Shown here: positions 37,829-46,166 of the stretch, piece after piece
Layout of the letters: each line of letters opens with the position of its first letter
Numbering within the stretch: the stretch's first letter is position 1
Assembly (NCBI GenBank): GCA_025370075.1
Contig: CP073016.1
Location: forward strand, 3,286,001-3,350,000
DNA: 64,000 nucleotides
Reading direction: 5' to 3'
Source of the DNA: Chryseotalea sp. WA131a
GTDB taxonomy: Bacteria; Bacteroidota; Bacteroidia; Cytophagales; Cyclobacteriaceae
Made by a program: the position numbers and the translations under genes
Notes under the pieces: model-generated
Database searches by the model: none
Seen by the model: the letters and a program-made list of their open reading frames with translations, nothing else
Told to the model about the DNA's origin: nothing

Positions 37829-38811
37829 GCGAATCCATAAAAAAACTCAAATCCCTTACCGACAACATCGAAACCATCATTCGTGGCAAACCACAACAAG
37901 TAAAATATGTGGTGACTGCGCTGCTCGCCAAAGGGCACATTTTGCTTGAAGATAATCCGGGAGCCGGAAAAACCGTGCTTGCCAAAACCTTGGCCCAATC
38001 CATCAGCGAAGGCGTGGTGGATTTCCACCAAGCGGGTGGTGGCGTAGCTTTTAAGCGCATCCAGTTCACCCCCGATTTGTTGCCGATGGATTTGATTGGC
38101 TCTTATATTTTTGATGACGTAAAAAAAGATTTCGTTTTCAAAAAAGGGCCGCTCTTCACGCACGTGCTGTTGGCCGATGAAATCAACCGGGCTTCCCCAA
38201 AAGTGCAAAGTGCATTGCTGGAATGTATGGCCGAAAATCAAATCTCGGTGGGCGATACCACCTTTCCGCTCGACCAATTCTTTTTCACCATTGCAACGCA
38301 AAACCCCATTGAGATGGAAGGCACGTACCCGCTGCCCGCAGCACAGCTCGACCGTTTCTACATGAAAATCTCGTTTGGTTATGTTACTGAAGAAGTTGAG
38401 TTTGACATTTATTCGAACTACTTGGCCATCAACAATGGAAAAAATACAGTAAAACAAGTGCTTAGTTATTCAGACATTATTCAATTGCAAAAAGAAGCCG
38501 AGAACGTTTATGTGCATCCTGAAATCATCAAATCAATTGTTCGGTTGGTACAGGCCACACGCAACCATACCGATGTAGCGCTGGGTTGTTCTACGCGAGG
38601 GGGGATTACTTTTATTAAATGTTTGAAGGCTTGGGCACTGGTGAATCAGCGCGATTACGTAATTGAAGATGACATCCGTGCCTTAGCACAGCCTGCGTTG
38701 CATCACCGCATGGTGTTCCGCAATCGCGAAGCATCAAAAACTGCGTTGCAACAAATGGTAGATGCGGAGGTGAATAAGTTAGCGAAATTGGGAATTGGGA
38801 TGAAGAAGTAA
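37825..38811 (+). CDS. MoxR-family AAA+ ATPase
   Basis: The 328-residue protein has Walker A (LEDNPGAGKTVLAK, about residues 43-50 for the loop), the MoxR-specific FTPDLLPMDLIGSYIF segment, Walker B (VLLADEINRA), sensor 1 (TIATQNPIE) and the C-terminal helical lid. MoxR proteins are chaperone-like ATPases for partner proteins with VWA-type domains. It is the third gene of the DUF58/transglutaminase/MoxR operon. Confidence 0.95.
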   Translation: MSESIKKLKSLTDNIETIIRGKPQQVKYVVTALLAKGHILLEDNPGAGKTVLAKTLAQSISEGVVDFHQAGGGVAFKRIQFTPDLLPMDLIGSYIFDDVKKDFVFKKGPLFTHVLLADEINRASPKVQSALLECMAENQISVGDTTFPLDQFFFTIATQNPIEMEGTYPLPAAQLDRFYMKISFGYVTEEVEFDIYSNYLAINNGKNTVKQVLSYSDIIQLQKEAENVYVHPEIIKSIVRLVQATRNHTDVALGCSTRGGITFIKCLKAWALVNQRDYVIEDDIRALAQPALHHRMVFRNREASKTALQQMVDAEVNKLAKLGIGMKK

Positions 38812-38891
38812 ATTGTTGTTTGGTTGTCAATGACGTGACAAATAAATAGATTTACCAAATTCAAGAGGGAACATAAAAAAGAAAGGAAAAA

Positions 38892-39128
38892 ATGAAAGCT
38901 ACTGAAACGCTTGACCTCAAAATCAATTTAGATTTCAAGCAACTGACCTCTATTGTTAAGCAGTTGAATTCTTCTGAAAAAATGAAATTGAATGAGGCGA
39001 TTTGGGATGATGGCATGGAAATACCCGAAGAACATCAGAAATTGGTTTTGCAACGGATAAAAAAAGCAAGACAAAATCCTAATCGGATGTTGCCTTGGGA
39101 TAAGGCCATTAAGATGTTGAAGCCCTAA
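38892..39128 (+). CDS. Antitoxin of the second RelE/ParE module
   Basis: A 78-residue protein sits directly upstream of a RelE/ParE gene, with a 6-base gap. The sequence (LDLKINLDFKQLTSIVKQL, then KMKLNEAIWDDGMEIPEEH) resembles small antitoxins of the addiction-module class with a C-terminal toxin-binding tail (MLPWDKAIKML). Neutralisation is inferred from position. A purine-rich gaaaggaaaaa stretch lies just before the ATG. Confidence 0.7.
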   Translation: MKATETLDLKINLDFKQLTSIVKQLNSSEKMKLNEAIWDDGMEIPEEHQKLVLQRIKKARQNPNRMLPWDKAIKMLKP

Positions 39129-39134
39129 TGCGTT

Positions 39135-39443
39135 ATGGAATTATTCATTGACCCAGAAGCGCTTGATGACATACAAAAAGCTACTGATTGGTACAATGAG
39201 CAGCTTCCAGGGTTAGGGAGTCGATTTCAAACGCAAACAATCAAACAAATTTCTTCTCTAAAATATAGCTATCACCGCTATTCGATTCGCTATAAGAAGG
39301 TACGTTGTATGTTGATTAAGAAGTTTCCTTACTTGGTACATTTCTTGGTTGACGAAAATAGGGGGATAGTAGAAGTCTTTGCTCTTTTTCACACCAGCCG
39401 CAATCCGAAAATTTGGCTGAAAAGGAAGAAAACAAAAAGATAG
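39135..39443 (+). CDS. RelE/ParE-family toxin
   Basis: The 102-residue protein has the ParE pattern: FIDPEALDDIQKATDWYNEQ, a GLGSRF motif, then YLVHFLVDENRGIVEVFALF and HTSRNPKIW, which are the C-terminal strands with catalytic-type residues. It is downstream of its antitoxin. The gene ends just before the TPR gene starts (2-base gap), so read-through is possible. Cellular target is not known. Confidence 0.85.
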   Translation: MELFIDPEALDDIQKATDWYNEQLPGLGSRFQTQTIKQISSLKYSYHRYSIRYKKVRCMLIKKFPYLVHFLVDENRGIVEVFALFHTSRNPKIWLKRKKTKR

Positions 39444-39444
39444 A

Positions 39445-41478
39445 ATGTTGATATATCTGCGTATTTTTTTATTATTCATTTTTCTGGCGCTTCAAATAGC
39501 TGTGGTCGCCCAACAAACTCCCCTCCGCGACCAAATGGACCGTGAGCGAGAAGGGAATTTTGACGACATAAAGACATACGAAAAAGCGCGCAAGTTCATC
39601 CGGATGGATAGCAACTACTACCTCGGTCATTTGCTAGAGGGAGCCTATCTTTTTTATCGTGCCAACGATGAGCTGGGTTTTAACAAAGCAAGTTTTCCGT
39701 TGCAGAAGGCTCTTACAAAAATCGAGCATGACTATGATCGCGAACTGCGCACACGGAGCAATAACTATGGTGTATACTCAGCCGTCTATCGTTATCATTC
39801 AGACTATGGATTGATTACCTATTTTCTTGGTCGTTGCTACCAAAACGTAGAGAAGCAAGACAAGGCCATGGAGGTGCTGCGCCATATTCGTAATCGGAAT
39901 TTTCAAATCGAGTTTAACAGCGACTCCTACAACACCATGGCGTGGATTTTCCATCGCAACCGCGTGTACACGAGTAAGAATTTTTCTTTCCTGAAAAACT
40001 CTGTAAAAGAAAATGTAGCCGTTGCCAATAAGATGCTGGATTCTGCTATTTGGAAACTCCGAAATGATTTCCCCCTGAACAACGGCCTGTTCGACCCCAA
40101 CATGCTCAACCGCCAATTCTTGAGCACTTTTCACTACAAGGCAATGATTCACGATTATTTGTTAGATATCGACTCGGCCAATTACTATTACGATTTACTC
40201 ATTCAAAACCAAGCTTATTCTAGCAACAACTACGCGGAGTTCAAACTGGCGATGGGCGAGTTTGAAGAAGCCGACATGTTTTTTCAAGAGGCAGAGCAAC
40301 GCGAACAAAGCCAGGAGAAGACTACAAAAGAATATTACTACATGCGCGGCACATTGGCTACGTATCGCGGTCACCCCGAGCAAGCAGATACGTTGCTCAA
40401 TAAAGTTCTGTTGGAGCAAGGAAGTACACCTGGCTACGGCTGGCATTGCATTGGGTTGGCACGCGCACAACACTATGAAGGCTTAACAGCCGAGAGTCAA
40501 GAACGCACTAACAAGGCTGCACGCTTTCAAGAGCTGCATATTGGCACCACATGGGGGCAAGAACAGTATAATTTGGCAGTGGCTTCACTCAACTATATCA
40601 ATCAACTGCAATTCAAAAAAGAGTATTGGTTTGAGCATGACGAGTGGTATTTCTGGCTCAACCCGTTGAATTGGTACCGATGGATCAAATATTCATTGGA
40701 AATACGCCATCATAAAATGGTGTTGGCCTCGCTGGTTGCGGAGAACCCTGAGCGGGCACAAGTGATTTACTCCATATTCTCACCTGAAAACCTGATAACA
40801 TTTGATGAAGTCTGGTCGGTGATTAATGGCTTTGGCCATGAGTATTTTATTGATTTGTACAAAGAACGATTGCAAACCGACAAGCGGCCGCGCGTGAAAA
40901 AGTATTTCAGATACTTTTTGGGGAAACTTTATTTGGCAGAAGGCAACGAAAAAGAAGCGATTCAATATTTCAATCAAGTGCTTAACGACCCCGACCGCGA
41001 AGACCCTTACCAAACACTGTTGCTTGCCAGAACCTACGAAGGCCTTGCGGAAGCCACGAGCGGAAGTCAGCGCGAGGCGTACACGCAAAAAATGTATGAG
41101 CTATTTCCACAGTTAGTACCCTTCTCAAAATTGACCGCCCAGTTTCAGTTGCAGATAGAAGGAGAAACAAATGATGTGGCAGACGACATTCTCACCGACC
41201 TAAAAGAATCAAACATCGACTTTGGCGGAAATCAAAAATCACCGATGGTCACTGTTTCGTTTAAGAAAAGCGGAGAAGCCATGGATGTAAGCTACCGTGT
41301 TGAAACGACCACACATATTTTGCAGCGAGGCGTGTTACGCGTGGAAGCGCACGAACAAGAAAATGCGGGCAAGCTTTTGGCATACCGCTTGTTCGGCATT
41401 CAAAAAAATAAAACGGGTGAGAAGCCTACCCAAGCGCAGCCTATGAAGGAGGAGAAGAAAGAAGAGAAGGTGGTTTAG
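39445..41478 (+). CDS. Large exported TPR-type protein
   Basis: The 677-residue protein begins with a signal peptide (MLIYLRIFLLFIFLALQIAVVAQ). The rest is mainly helical with TPR-like pairs (YYYMRGTLATYRGHPEQADT, KKYFRYFLGKLYLAEGNEKEA, LARTYEGLAEATSG). A central segment with aromatic residues (EYWFEHDEWYFWLNPLNWYR) stands out. The C-terminus has a charged tail. No enzyme motif is visible. It probably mediates protein interactions in the periplasm. The TA module lies directly upstream. Confidence 0.75.
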   Translation: MLIYLRIFLLFIFLALQIAVVAQQTPLRDQMDREREGNFDDIKTYEKARKFIRMDSNYYLGHLLEGAYLFYRANDELGFNKASFPLQKALTKIEHDYDRELRTRSNNYGVYSAVYRYHSDYGLITYFLGRCYQNVEKQDKAMEVLRHIRNRNFQIEFNSDSYNTMAWIFHRNRVYTSKNFSFLKNSVKENVAVANKMLDSAIWKLRNDFPLNNGLFDPNMLNRQFLSTFHYKAMIHDYLLDIDSANYYYDLLIQNQAYSSNNYAEFKLAMGEFEEADMFFQEAEQREQSQEKTTKEYYYMRGTLATYRGHPEQADTLLNKVLLEQGSTPGYGWHCIGLARAQHYEGLTAESQERTNKAARFQELHIGTTWGQEQYNLAVASLNYINQLQFKKEYWFEHDEWYFWLNPLNWYRWIKYSLEIRHHKMVLASLVAENPERAQVIYSIFSPENLITFDEVWSVINGFGHEYFIDLYKERLQTDKRPRVKKYFRYFLGKLYLAEGNEKEAIQYFNQVLNDPDREDPYQTLLLARTYEGLAEATSGSQREAYTQKMYELFPQLVPFSKLTAQFQLQIEGETNDVADDILTDLKESNIDFGGNQKSPMVTVSFKKSGEAMDVSYRVETTTHILQRGVLRVEAHEQENAGKLLAYRLFGIQKNKTGEKPTQAQPMKEEKKEEKVV

Positions 41479-41511
41479 CAAAATTTCAAAGAATAAGATA
41501 AGTTTCATTCT

Positions 41512-41747
41512 GTGAATCCACTACTCTAACGCATTTCAGTAGACCCCAATATCTGTTTCGTCAAGCCTTGCATTTAAGGGCATCGTATTTGGATATCGCT
41601 CATCTTGGATTATTTGGAAAGGCAGAGAAACCATTGAACAAATACTTGATAGTTATCCGCAATTAAGCCGCGAGGATATTTTGCCTTGTATTGCATGCAG
41701 CTATGAGCCGCGAAAACGATGTGGAGTTAGATGAAAGGGCAGTATAA
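41512..41747 (+). pseudogene. DUF433 antitoxin pseudogene
   Basis: Translations in changing frames give, in order, a GTG start with MNPLL, a stop at 41527, RISVDPNICFVKPCI, a stop at 41575, GHRIWISLILDYLE, then after a shift GRETIEQILDSYPQLSREDI and after another shift AAMSRENDVELDERAV with a stop at 41745-41747. The concatenation is a full-length DUF433 protein (VapB45-like antitoxin). Two stops and two frameshifts mean it is dead. The usual PIN/DUF5615 toxin partner is not visible nearby. Confidence 0.75.
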
Positions 41748-41776
41748 TAATGCCCTATATTGCTTTTGGAATCAAA

Positions 41777-43300
41777 TCAGTGCTTGATTAGCACTTGCTT
41801 TGTAAGAACTGTGTATCCTCTACCAATTTTAATATAATATACCCCGTTCGGTAGATTTTCAATATCTAATTCCAATTTTTCACCATCGGTACTCATCTTT
41901 CTTTTGAGAATTCCGAAAGCGTTAATAAGTTCAATAGTAAATTCCGATTTTACTAGTTGAGAAGCGGGTATCGATTCAGTCATTTCAAGCGCCTCTTGGT
42001 CAAATGAAACCTCTTCGATTGTCAGTCTAGTATTCGCAGGATTTGGGAAAGCCCTAAACTGACCTCCGCCACCAGAACATGTCGCTCTATATCTACCCTC
42101 TTGATTTGCTGTCGTAATAGAACCGCATAAGTTTGAAATTTCAACTTTTAGATTGTGCCAAGCATTGTCAACTATGCCAGCAGGAACGGTTGTACTATTT
42201 ACATTAGTTGTTTTCCGCAATACATTGTCTATAAAATATTTGAAACTATAATTGTTTATATCAGTACCTGCAGGCTGCGTAACTCTTGTTGCTACCTCAT
42301 ATTGATTTGTGCCAGGGATGCACACAGGAGATTTTTGCTCAATCAATGGGTCAATAATACCAACGCCAAGAGCAACAATTTTAGTGATCGTTTTAGATCC
42401 ACAAGCGTTTGAAACAACTGCTGAAACGGATACCCCTCCAGTAAAGCTATTTTGCCTTTGTGCAAAACCTGATGTAGAATTGATGGTCAAAGCTGCCTGA
42501 TTGGCTGATGACCACTGAACGCTGCTGCCAGTTGGCAGGTTAACTACTGCCAGGCTAGTAGATGAGCAAACTGCACCAGGTGTAAACGAGTTTAATGCTA
42601 AGAGATTGTCAATATTCCCAGGCGATAATTGAACCCAAGCAGACCGAGGAATAGCCGGCTCACCACTATTTGGGATTCCCGGAATTGGATCTATTGCCAC
42701 AAGGGGAGTTGTCCTAGTGGTAAAGCCACATGAATTTTTAGTGCCAACTGCCACCGTTGCTGACAATGAACTTCCGGCAGCCCAATTGGCATAATTGATG
42801 GTTATTTGAGGAGCTGTTGTGCTAATTAAACCAGTTGGTGAGACTCCGGTTCCAACAATGTTCCATACATAACCAGTAATATTTGTAGTGGATGAGACAC
42901 TAGCTTGCAATGTTATACTCCCGCTGCCACACAATGAGACTGTGCTTGATCCAGATATAGTAGGCTGGGCAATCGAATTAATTGAAACTGTTAACACACC
43001 ACAAAAATTCCCTATCTTTCCACTTGCCACATTATCCCACTGGACATCTGCCCAGACTGAATTATTACTACCAACACCATCACTTGTTATTTTGCCATTT
43101 TCAACCTTCCAACCACCAAACCGATTACAAAGGCCACCATCATTTGCTGCAGCTGATGTATAGCGATAAGTCTGCTTGGGACAAAGATTAGTGCTTGAGC
43201 CAGTTGGAGGAGTATTTGCTTGAGCTAAAAGAAATGACGGACAAGCTATACTTATTAAAAGCATTGTAAATTGGAATAAGTTGGTGATTTGAATATTCAT
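41777..43300 (-). CDS. Type IX secretion cargo with PKD/Ig-like repeats and sorting tail
   Basis: The 507-residue protein has an N-terminal signal peptide (LLISIACPSFLLAQ), a series of PKD- or Ig-like repeats (TISGSSTVSLCGSGSITLQA, PTGSSVQWSSANQAALT) and a Por_Secre_tail-type C-terminus (FRAFPNPANTRLTIEE, then GVYYIKIGRGYTVLTKQVLI). The tail directs export by the type IX system and is cleaved on the surface. It overlaps its upstream neighbour, a beta-barrel-like protein, by 4 bases, suggesting joint expression. Confidence 0.88.
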   Translation of the reverse strand: MNIQITNLFQFTMLLISIACPSFLLAQANTPPTGSSTNLCPKQTYRYTSAAANDGGLCNRFGGWKVENGKITSDGVGSNNSVWADVQWDNVASGKIGNFCGVLTVSINSIAQPTISGSSTVSLCGSGSITLQASVSSTTNITGYVWNIVGTGVSPTGLISTTAPQITINYANWAAGSSLSATVAVGTKNSCGFTTRTTPLVAIDPIPGIPNSGEPAIPRSAWVQLSPGNIDNLLALNSFTPGAVCSSTSLAVVNLPTGSSVQWSSANQAALTINSTSGFAQRQNSFTGGVSVSAVVSNACGSKTITKIVALGVGIIDPLIEQKSPVCIPGTNQYEVATRVTQPAGTDINNYSFKYFIDNVLRKTTNVNSTTVPAGIVDNAWHNLKVEISNLCGSITTANQEGRYRATCSGGGGQFRAFPNPANTRLTIEEVSFDQEALEMTESIPASQLVKSEFTIELINAFGILKRKMSTDGEKLELDIENLPNGVYYIKIGRGYTVLTKQVLIKH

Positions 43301-44061
43301 AATTTCAAACGTTTACTTTTTAAAAACCTTAATCCTAACATTATTGAATATGATCTATAATACCATGACGGATAATTAAACTTTAATTGAAAATCAGAAA
43401 TATTGGAAATCCCTTGGCTTGCAAATAGCTGTAGAGAAATTTCCATTACCTTCGAAATTGAGTGTGAAACCCCTAAATTCAATGAAAGCCCATAGTCATA
43501 GCTATTAAATGCTGGAGAACTGTTATACGTGTAATTTGGTTGTGCGGCTTGTCTAACTTCCGTTTGAGACCCAACTAACTTTGACAAATATCCGCCCAAG
43601 CCAAAATTGCATTTGATTTTTCTGCCTACTAAATACTGTGGAAGAATTTGTAGTGTAACATATTGATTACTTGGTTGCTCAGATCTAACGAAAGTGATTG
43701 ACTCTAACTTCCTATTCGATGTATATCTAATAGAGTCCAACTTTTCCGTATATGATTTTACAGCATAAAACAGTAAAGCCTTTACTTCAAAATGTTTATT
43801 TAATTGTTTACATGCGCCAAACGCTACAGAAAAAGACTTGTTCACTTCTAAACTTGTAATAAAATACCCATATCCATCACTACCAGTAGGCGAAGCCTGT
43901 GGCGGCTGATACCCTATAATTGAAAAAGTACTTAGCCCCAAGAAAACTTCGTAAGCTGAAATCTTAGGCTTGGGGTAATACTTTTCAGGTATTTGAGAGG
44001 ATTGCTGAGCTGCTGCGATGATTCCAGATGACAGCAGAGTAAAGACTAATAGTGTTTTCAT
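43297..44061 (-). CDS. Outer-membrane beta-barrel-like protein
   Basis: The 254-residue protein has a signal peptide (MKTLLVFTLLSSGIIAAAQ) and alternating strands with aromatic ends typical of small outer-membrane barrels (FGLGGYLSKLVG, YDYGLSLNLGVSHS, YYRSYSIMLGLRF at the end). It does not carry a sorting tail. It overlaps the type IX cargo gene by 4 bases. It may be a partner or receptor for that protein, which is an inference from operon structure. Confidence 0.65.
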   Translation of the reverse strand: MKTLLVFTLLSSGIIAAAQQSSQIPEKYYPKPKISAYEVFLGLSTFSIIGYQPPQASPTGSDGYGYFITSLEVNKSFSVAFGACKQLNKHFEVKALLFYAVKSYTEKLDSIRYTSNRKLESITFVRSEQPSNQYVTLQILPQYLVGRKIKCNFGLGGYLSKLVGSQTEVRQAAQPNYTYNSSPAFNSYDYGLSLNLGVSHSISKVMEISLQLFASQGISNISDFQLKFNYPSWYYRSYSIMLGLRFLKSKRLKL

Positions 44062-44106
44062 CTGGGTAAGTTACTAAATGCTCCGATAAATGTAACTGTT
44101 TTGTTG

Positions 44107-44128
44107 TTAATGACAAATTCGTCATTAA
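44107..44128. promoter_or_regulatory. Inverted repeat between divergent genes
   Basis: The perfect 8-base arms ttaatgac (44107-44114) and gtcattaa (44121-44128) flank a 6-base spacer in the gap between the barrel gene and the XRE gene. This is a natural operator position for the XRE protein, 31 bases from its start. Binding is unproven. Confidence 0.45.
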
Positions 44129-44158
44129 TATTTTTTTGAGCAATCGCCACTTTTCGAG

Positions 44159-44380
44159 GTGGGTCAATTGAAAAATAAGAAGTTGTTAGCTTGGATTGCT
44201 TCTCAAGTAAAAGAGTTGCGTTCTAAGAAGAACTTGACCCAAGAAGATGTTTATAACGATACCAATATTCACCTTGCAAGAATCGAAACGGGCAAAGTCA
44301 ACGTTAGCGTAAGTACTCTAAAGCGTTTATGTGATTATTTTGAAATATCGCTGTCAGATTTTTTCAGGGGCATGGATTAA
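44159..44380 (+). CDS. Small XRE-family HTH regulator
   Basis: The 73-residue protein is essentially one helix-turn-helix domain: VKELRSKKNLTQEDVYNDTN, HLARIETGKVNVSVSTL, then LCDYFEISLSDFF. The GTG start is preferred because it gives a normal N-terminus (MGQLKNKKLL). It is transcribed away from the barrel/type IX pair with an inverted repeat between them, so it may control that pair or itself. No phage genes are nearby. Confidence 0.85.
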   Translation: MGQLKNKKLLAWIASQVKELRSKKNLTQEDVYNDTNIHLARIETGKVNVSVSTLKRLCDYFEISLSDFFRGMD

Positions 44381-44459
44381 ACCACCCTCTCCTCAATCTT
44401 CCCCGTTTTCTTATTTTTCAAAATCAATTTCTTAGCACCGCAGTGTTTAACATAACACT

Positions 44460-44541
44460 GTTCGACATTTGTAAGACGAACGCTTAATGCAAAGGATTTA
44501 AAATCCGTTTCCATCTTGGTTCGGGATTTGTAATCCCGAAC
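44460..44541. repeat. REP-like cluster of short palindromes
   Basis: Three hairpins lie close together. The first is gttcgacatttgtaagacgaac (an imperfect 22-base palindrome, 44460-44481, here gttcg/cgaac arms). The second is ggattt/aaatcc around a single base (44494-44506). The third is gttcgggatt tgt aatcccgaac, a perfect 10-base-arm repeat (44519-44541). The first and third share the same plan (GTTCG..ATTTGTAA..CGAAC), which suggests a repeat family. The gap before the next gene contains nothing else recognisable besides a terminator. Confidence 0.45.
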
Positions 44542-44584
44542 AACAATTCATTAGCTAAATTTTGGTTCTTCAGATTGGTAAGAG

Positions 44585-44615
44585 CTTCTCACCAAATATA
44601 AAGTTTGGTGAGAAG
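44585..44615 (-). terminator. Hairpin terminator after the SRPBCC gene
   Basis: The perfect 12-base arms cttctcaccaaa (44585-44596) and tttggtgagaag (44604-44615) with a 7-base loop sit immediately after the stop of the minus-strand gene that ends at 44616. Position and stem strength fit a terminator, though no clear U-run follows. Confidence 0.6.
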
Positions 44616-45092
44616 TTAACTCAGCCAACGCAGAAATTTTACCCAAGCACTCCAACGTGTGGTTTTCTTTTGCGATAAAAAATGATTTTCCGTTTTGTCA
44701 AAAGCATCATCGATCAGCGCATCATGTAGCCACCGGATTGCCAACGGCCATGTTAGCAAAGCGAACCCGGAAGTATGCATGTCAAGGATGTGTCTGATTT
44801 CAGTAGTGTGAGTATCCAATGCAACAATATCAAAACGATGAAAACCATGAAAGCCACGAGGCTTCGAAAATCGAAATTGAACAAACTCTCCAGATGAGTA
44901 CGCTTCTACTGTGTAGCGAATCGGCCCGTGCCCTCCTTTGGAACCCACTGTTAGCCCATTATCTAACTTCATAGCTGGCCATTTGTGGGTGGCTAGCATC
45001 AAATCATTTTTAGAAGCAAGCGTATTGAATAATTCCACTACAGCCGATTTGGGTTGATGAATGATTCGCTGGTGGACATTGATAACTTTCAT
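44616..45092 (-). CDS. SRPBCC-fold protein
   Basis: The start is placed at ATG 45092, because the longer frame runs into the upstream gene. The roughly 158 residues resemble the SRPBCC (START/Bet v 1-like) ligand-binding fold: an N-terminal strand with VINVHQRIIHQPKSAVVELF, a central strand YTVEAYSSGEFVQFRF and a C-terminal helix (LLTWPLAIRWLHDALIDDAF). It is the last gene of a three-gene minus-strand unit after the two membrane proteins. Ligand and role are unknown. Confidence 0.7.
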   Translation of the reverse strand: MKVINVHQRIIHQPKSAVVELFNTLASKNDLMLATHKWPAMKLDNGLTVGSKGGHGPIRYTVEAYSSGEFVQFRFSKPRGFHGFHRFDIVALDTHTTEIRHILDMHTSGFALLTWPLAIRWLHDALIDDAFDKTENHFLSQKKTTRWSAWVKFLRWLS

Positions 45093-45102
45093 AAGTGGTA
45101 CT

Positions 45103-45720
45103 TCAATAAAGTCTGTATTCTTCAGGTATGGTGGCTCCCACAAATCCATTAGTCATTCCATAAAGAATGAGTAGCATCACCAATGCCCCCAAAATAAAAA
45201 TAGCTTTGGATTGCCCATCAACCGATACTCCCCATATAGCGTTTTTCATTTTACAATGATGGATAGCTGCGATATGACCAAAAAATGAAAGGATAGCAAG
45301 ACTATAGTAGGGAATAAAAAACAAGTTGACAGGAAAGGAGTTTAGACCTGCAGCACCAAAGTAAAAATTTGTATCAAGGTGAAGGATAAACCTTCCGGCA
45401 AGAACCGCGCTTACATGAATGAATAAAAAAACAGCCAGATACAAACCTGAGAATACGTGTAGCTTTTCAAATCCAATTTTTGTGGTTTTTCTTTTCGATA
45501 AAAAGAGCCGTATGCCGGAATACATCTGCATCAGCACAGCCGCTAAAAGTAAAAATTCAATGATGGGTGCGCGATAGAAGTGACGCAATGCATTCATCCA
45601 TTCAATATGTCTATTTACACCGGCTATACTCGCTAAATGATTAGCCAAATGAAGGCCAATGAAAATGGTAAGCGTTATGCCACTGACAAAATGAATTTTA
45701 CGAATCGTTACGTGCCTCAT
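45103..45720 (-). CDS. Membrane protein resembling a cytochrome b-type subunit
   Basis: The start is set at ATG 45720, which overlaps the previous stop by 4 bases. The roughly 205 residues have four to five transmembrane helices with several intramembrane histidines (VSGITLTIFIGLHLANHLAS, LHVFSGLYLAVFLFIHVSAV, FFGHIAAIHH). Such His-rich helices are typical of b-type haem-binding membrane subunits like those of succinate dehydrogenase, but no catalytic subunits are nearby. Haem binding is an inference from the histidines. Confidence 0.65.
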   Translation of the reverse strand: MRHVTIRKIHFVSGITLTIFIGLHLANHLASIAGVNRHIEWMNALRHFYRAPIIEFLLLAAVLMQMYSGIRLFLSKRKTTKIGFEKLHVFSGLYLAVFLFIHVSAVLAGRFILHLDTNFYFGAAGLNSFPVNLFFIPYYSLAILSFFGHIAAIHHCKMKNAIWGVSVDGQSKAIFILGALVMLLILYGMTNGFVGATIPEEYRLY

Positions 45721-46106
45721 TCGATTCCCCAATAGATTAATCCTGCAATGGTAAAAAGAAGCAACCATTGTCCGAGCCTAAAAAAACTATTTTTAAATTT
45801 TTTCGAGATGATAAGCGTTAATAAGAACGCCAATCCGTAGGCAAAAAAGTAAAGTGCCAGCAAAGTCAGGAGAAGCGATTTCTCTTTTACATATTCTGTA
45901 AAGTTGATGAGTGTTAGCCCGATAAAAGCCAATAAAAAATCAGCGGATACGATATGAAAAGCACCTCGCCCCATCGTCCATTTTTCCCGATGGTTAGTAC
46001 TTCCATCTATGGGCTCAAGTATTTTGTATTCTTTGTCGCCCCAAAAAGTGTGCGCGATAAACGTTAGTAGCACCAACGCGTTTGCTGCAAGTAAAGCCAG
46101 ATTCAT
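45717..46106 (-). CDS. Small membrane protein, first gene of the operon
   Basis: The start is taken at ATG 46106, giving about 129 residues, because it directly precedes MNLALLAANALVLLTFIAHT, a good first membrane helix. The protein has about four helices and no domain I know. It overlaps the next gene by 4 bases and lies just downstream of the Crp/Fnr gene and its FNR-type box. Confidence 0.6.
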   Translation of the reverse strand: MNLALLAANALVLLTFIAHTFWGDKEYKILEPIDGSTNHREKWTMGRGAFHIVSADFLLAFIGLTLINFTEYVKEKSLLLTLLALYFFAYGLAFLLTLIISKKFKNSFFRLGQWLLLFTIAGLIYWGIE

Positions 46107-46152
46107 AACTTCTTTTTTTTTCGAAAGATGAGGCAAAATCTGGCAATGCCAC

Positions 46153-46166
46153 TTGATTTAAATCAA
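46153..46166. promoter_or_regulatory. FNR-type binding site
   Basis: TTGATTTAAATCAA is a perfect 14-base palindrome and an exact match to the FNR consensus TTGATnnnnATCAA. It straddles the stop codon of the Crp/Fnr gene. Its centre is about 53 bases before the start of the downstream operon, which leaves room for activation from a position near -41.5 of a promoter in between. Function is inferred. Confidence 0.7.

Noticed and set aside
37786..38457. 223-residue minus-strand frame over the MoxR gene
   Set aside because: MoxR has all AAA motifs on the plus strand. The antisense product shows no family features.
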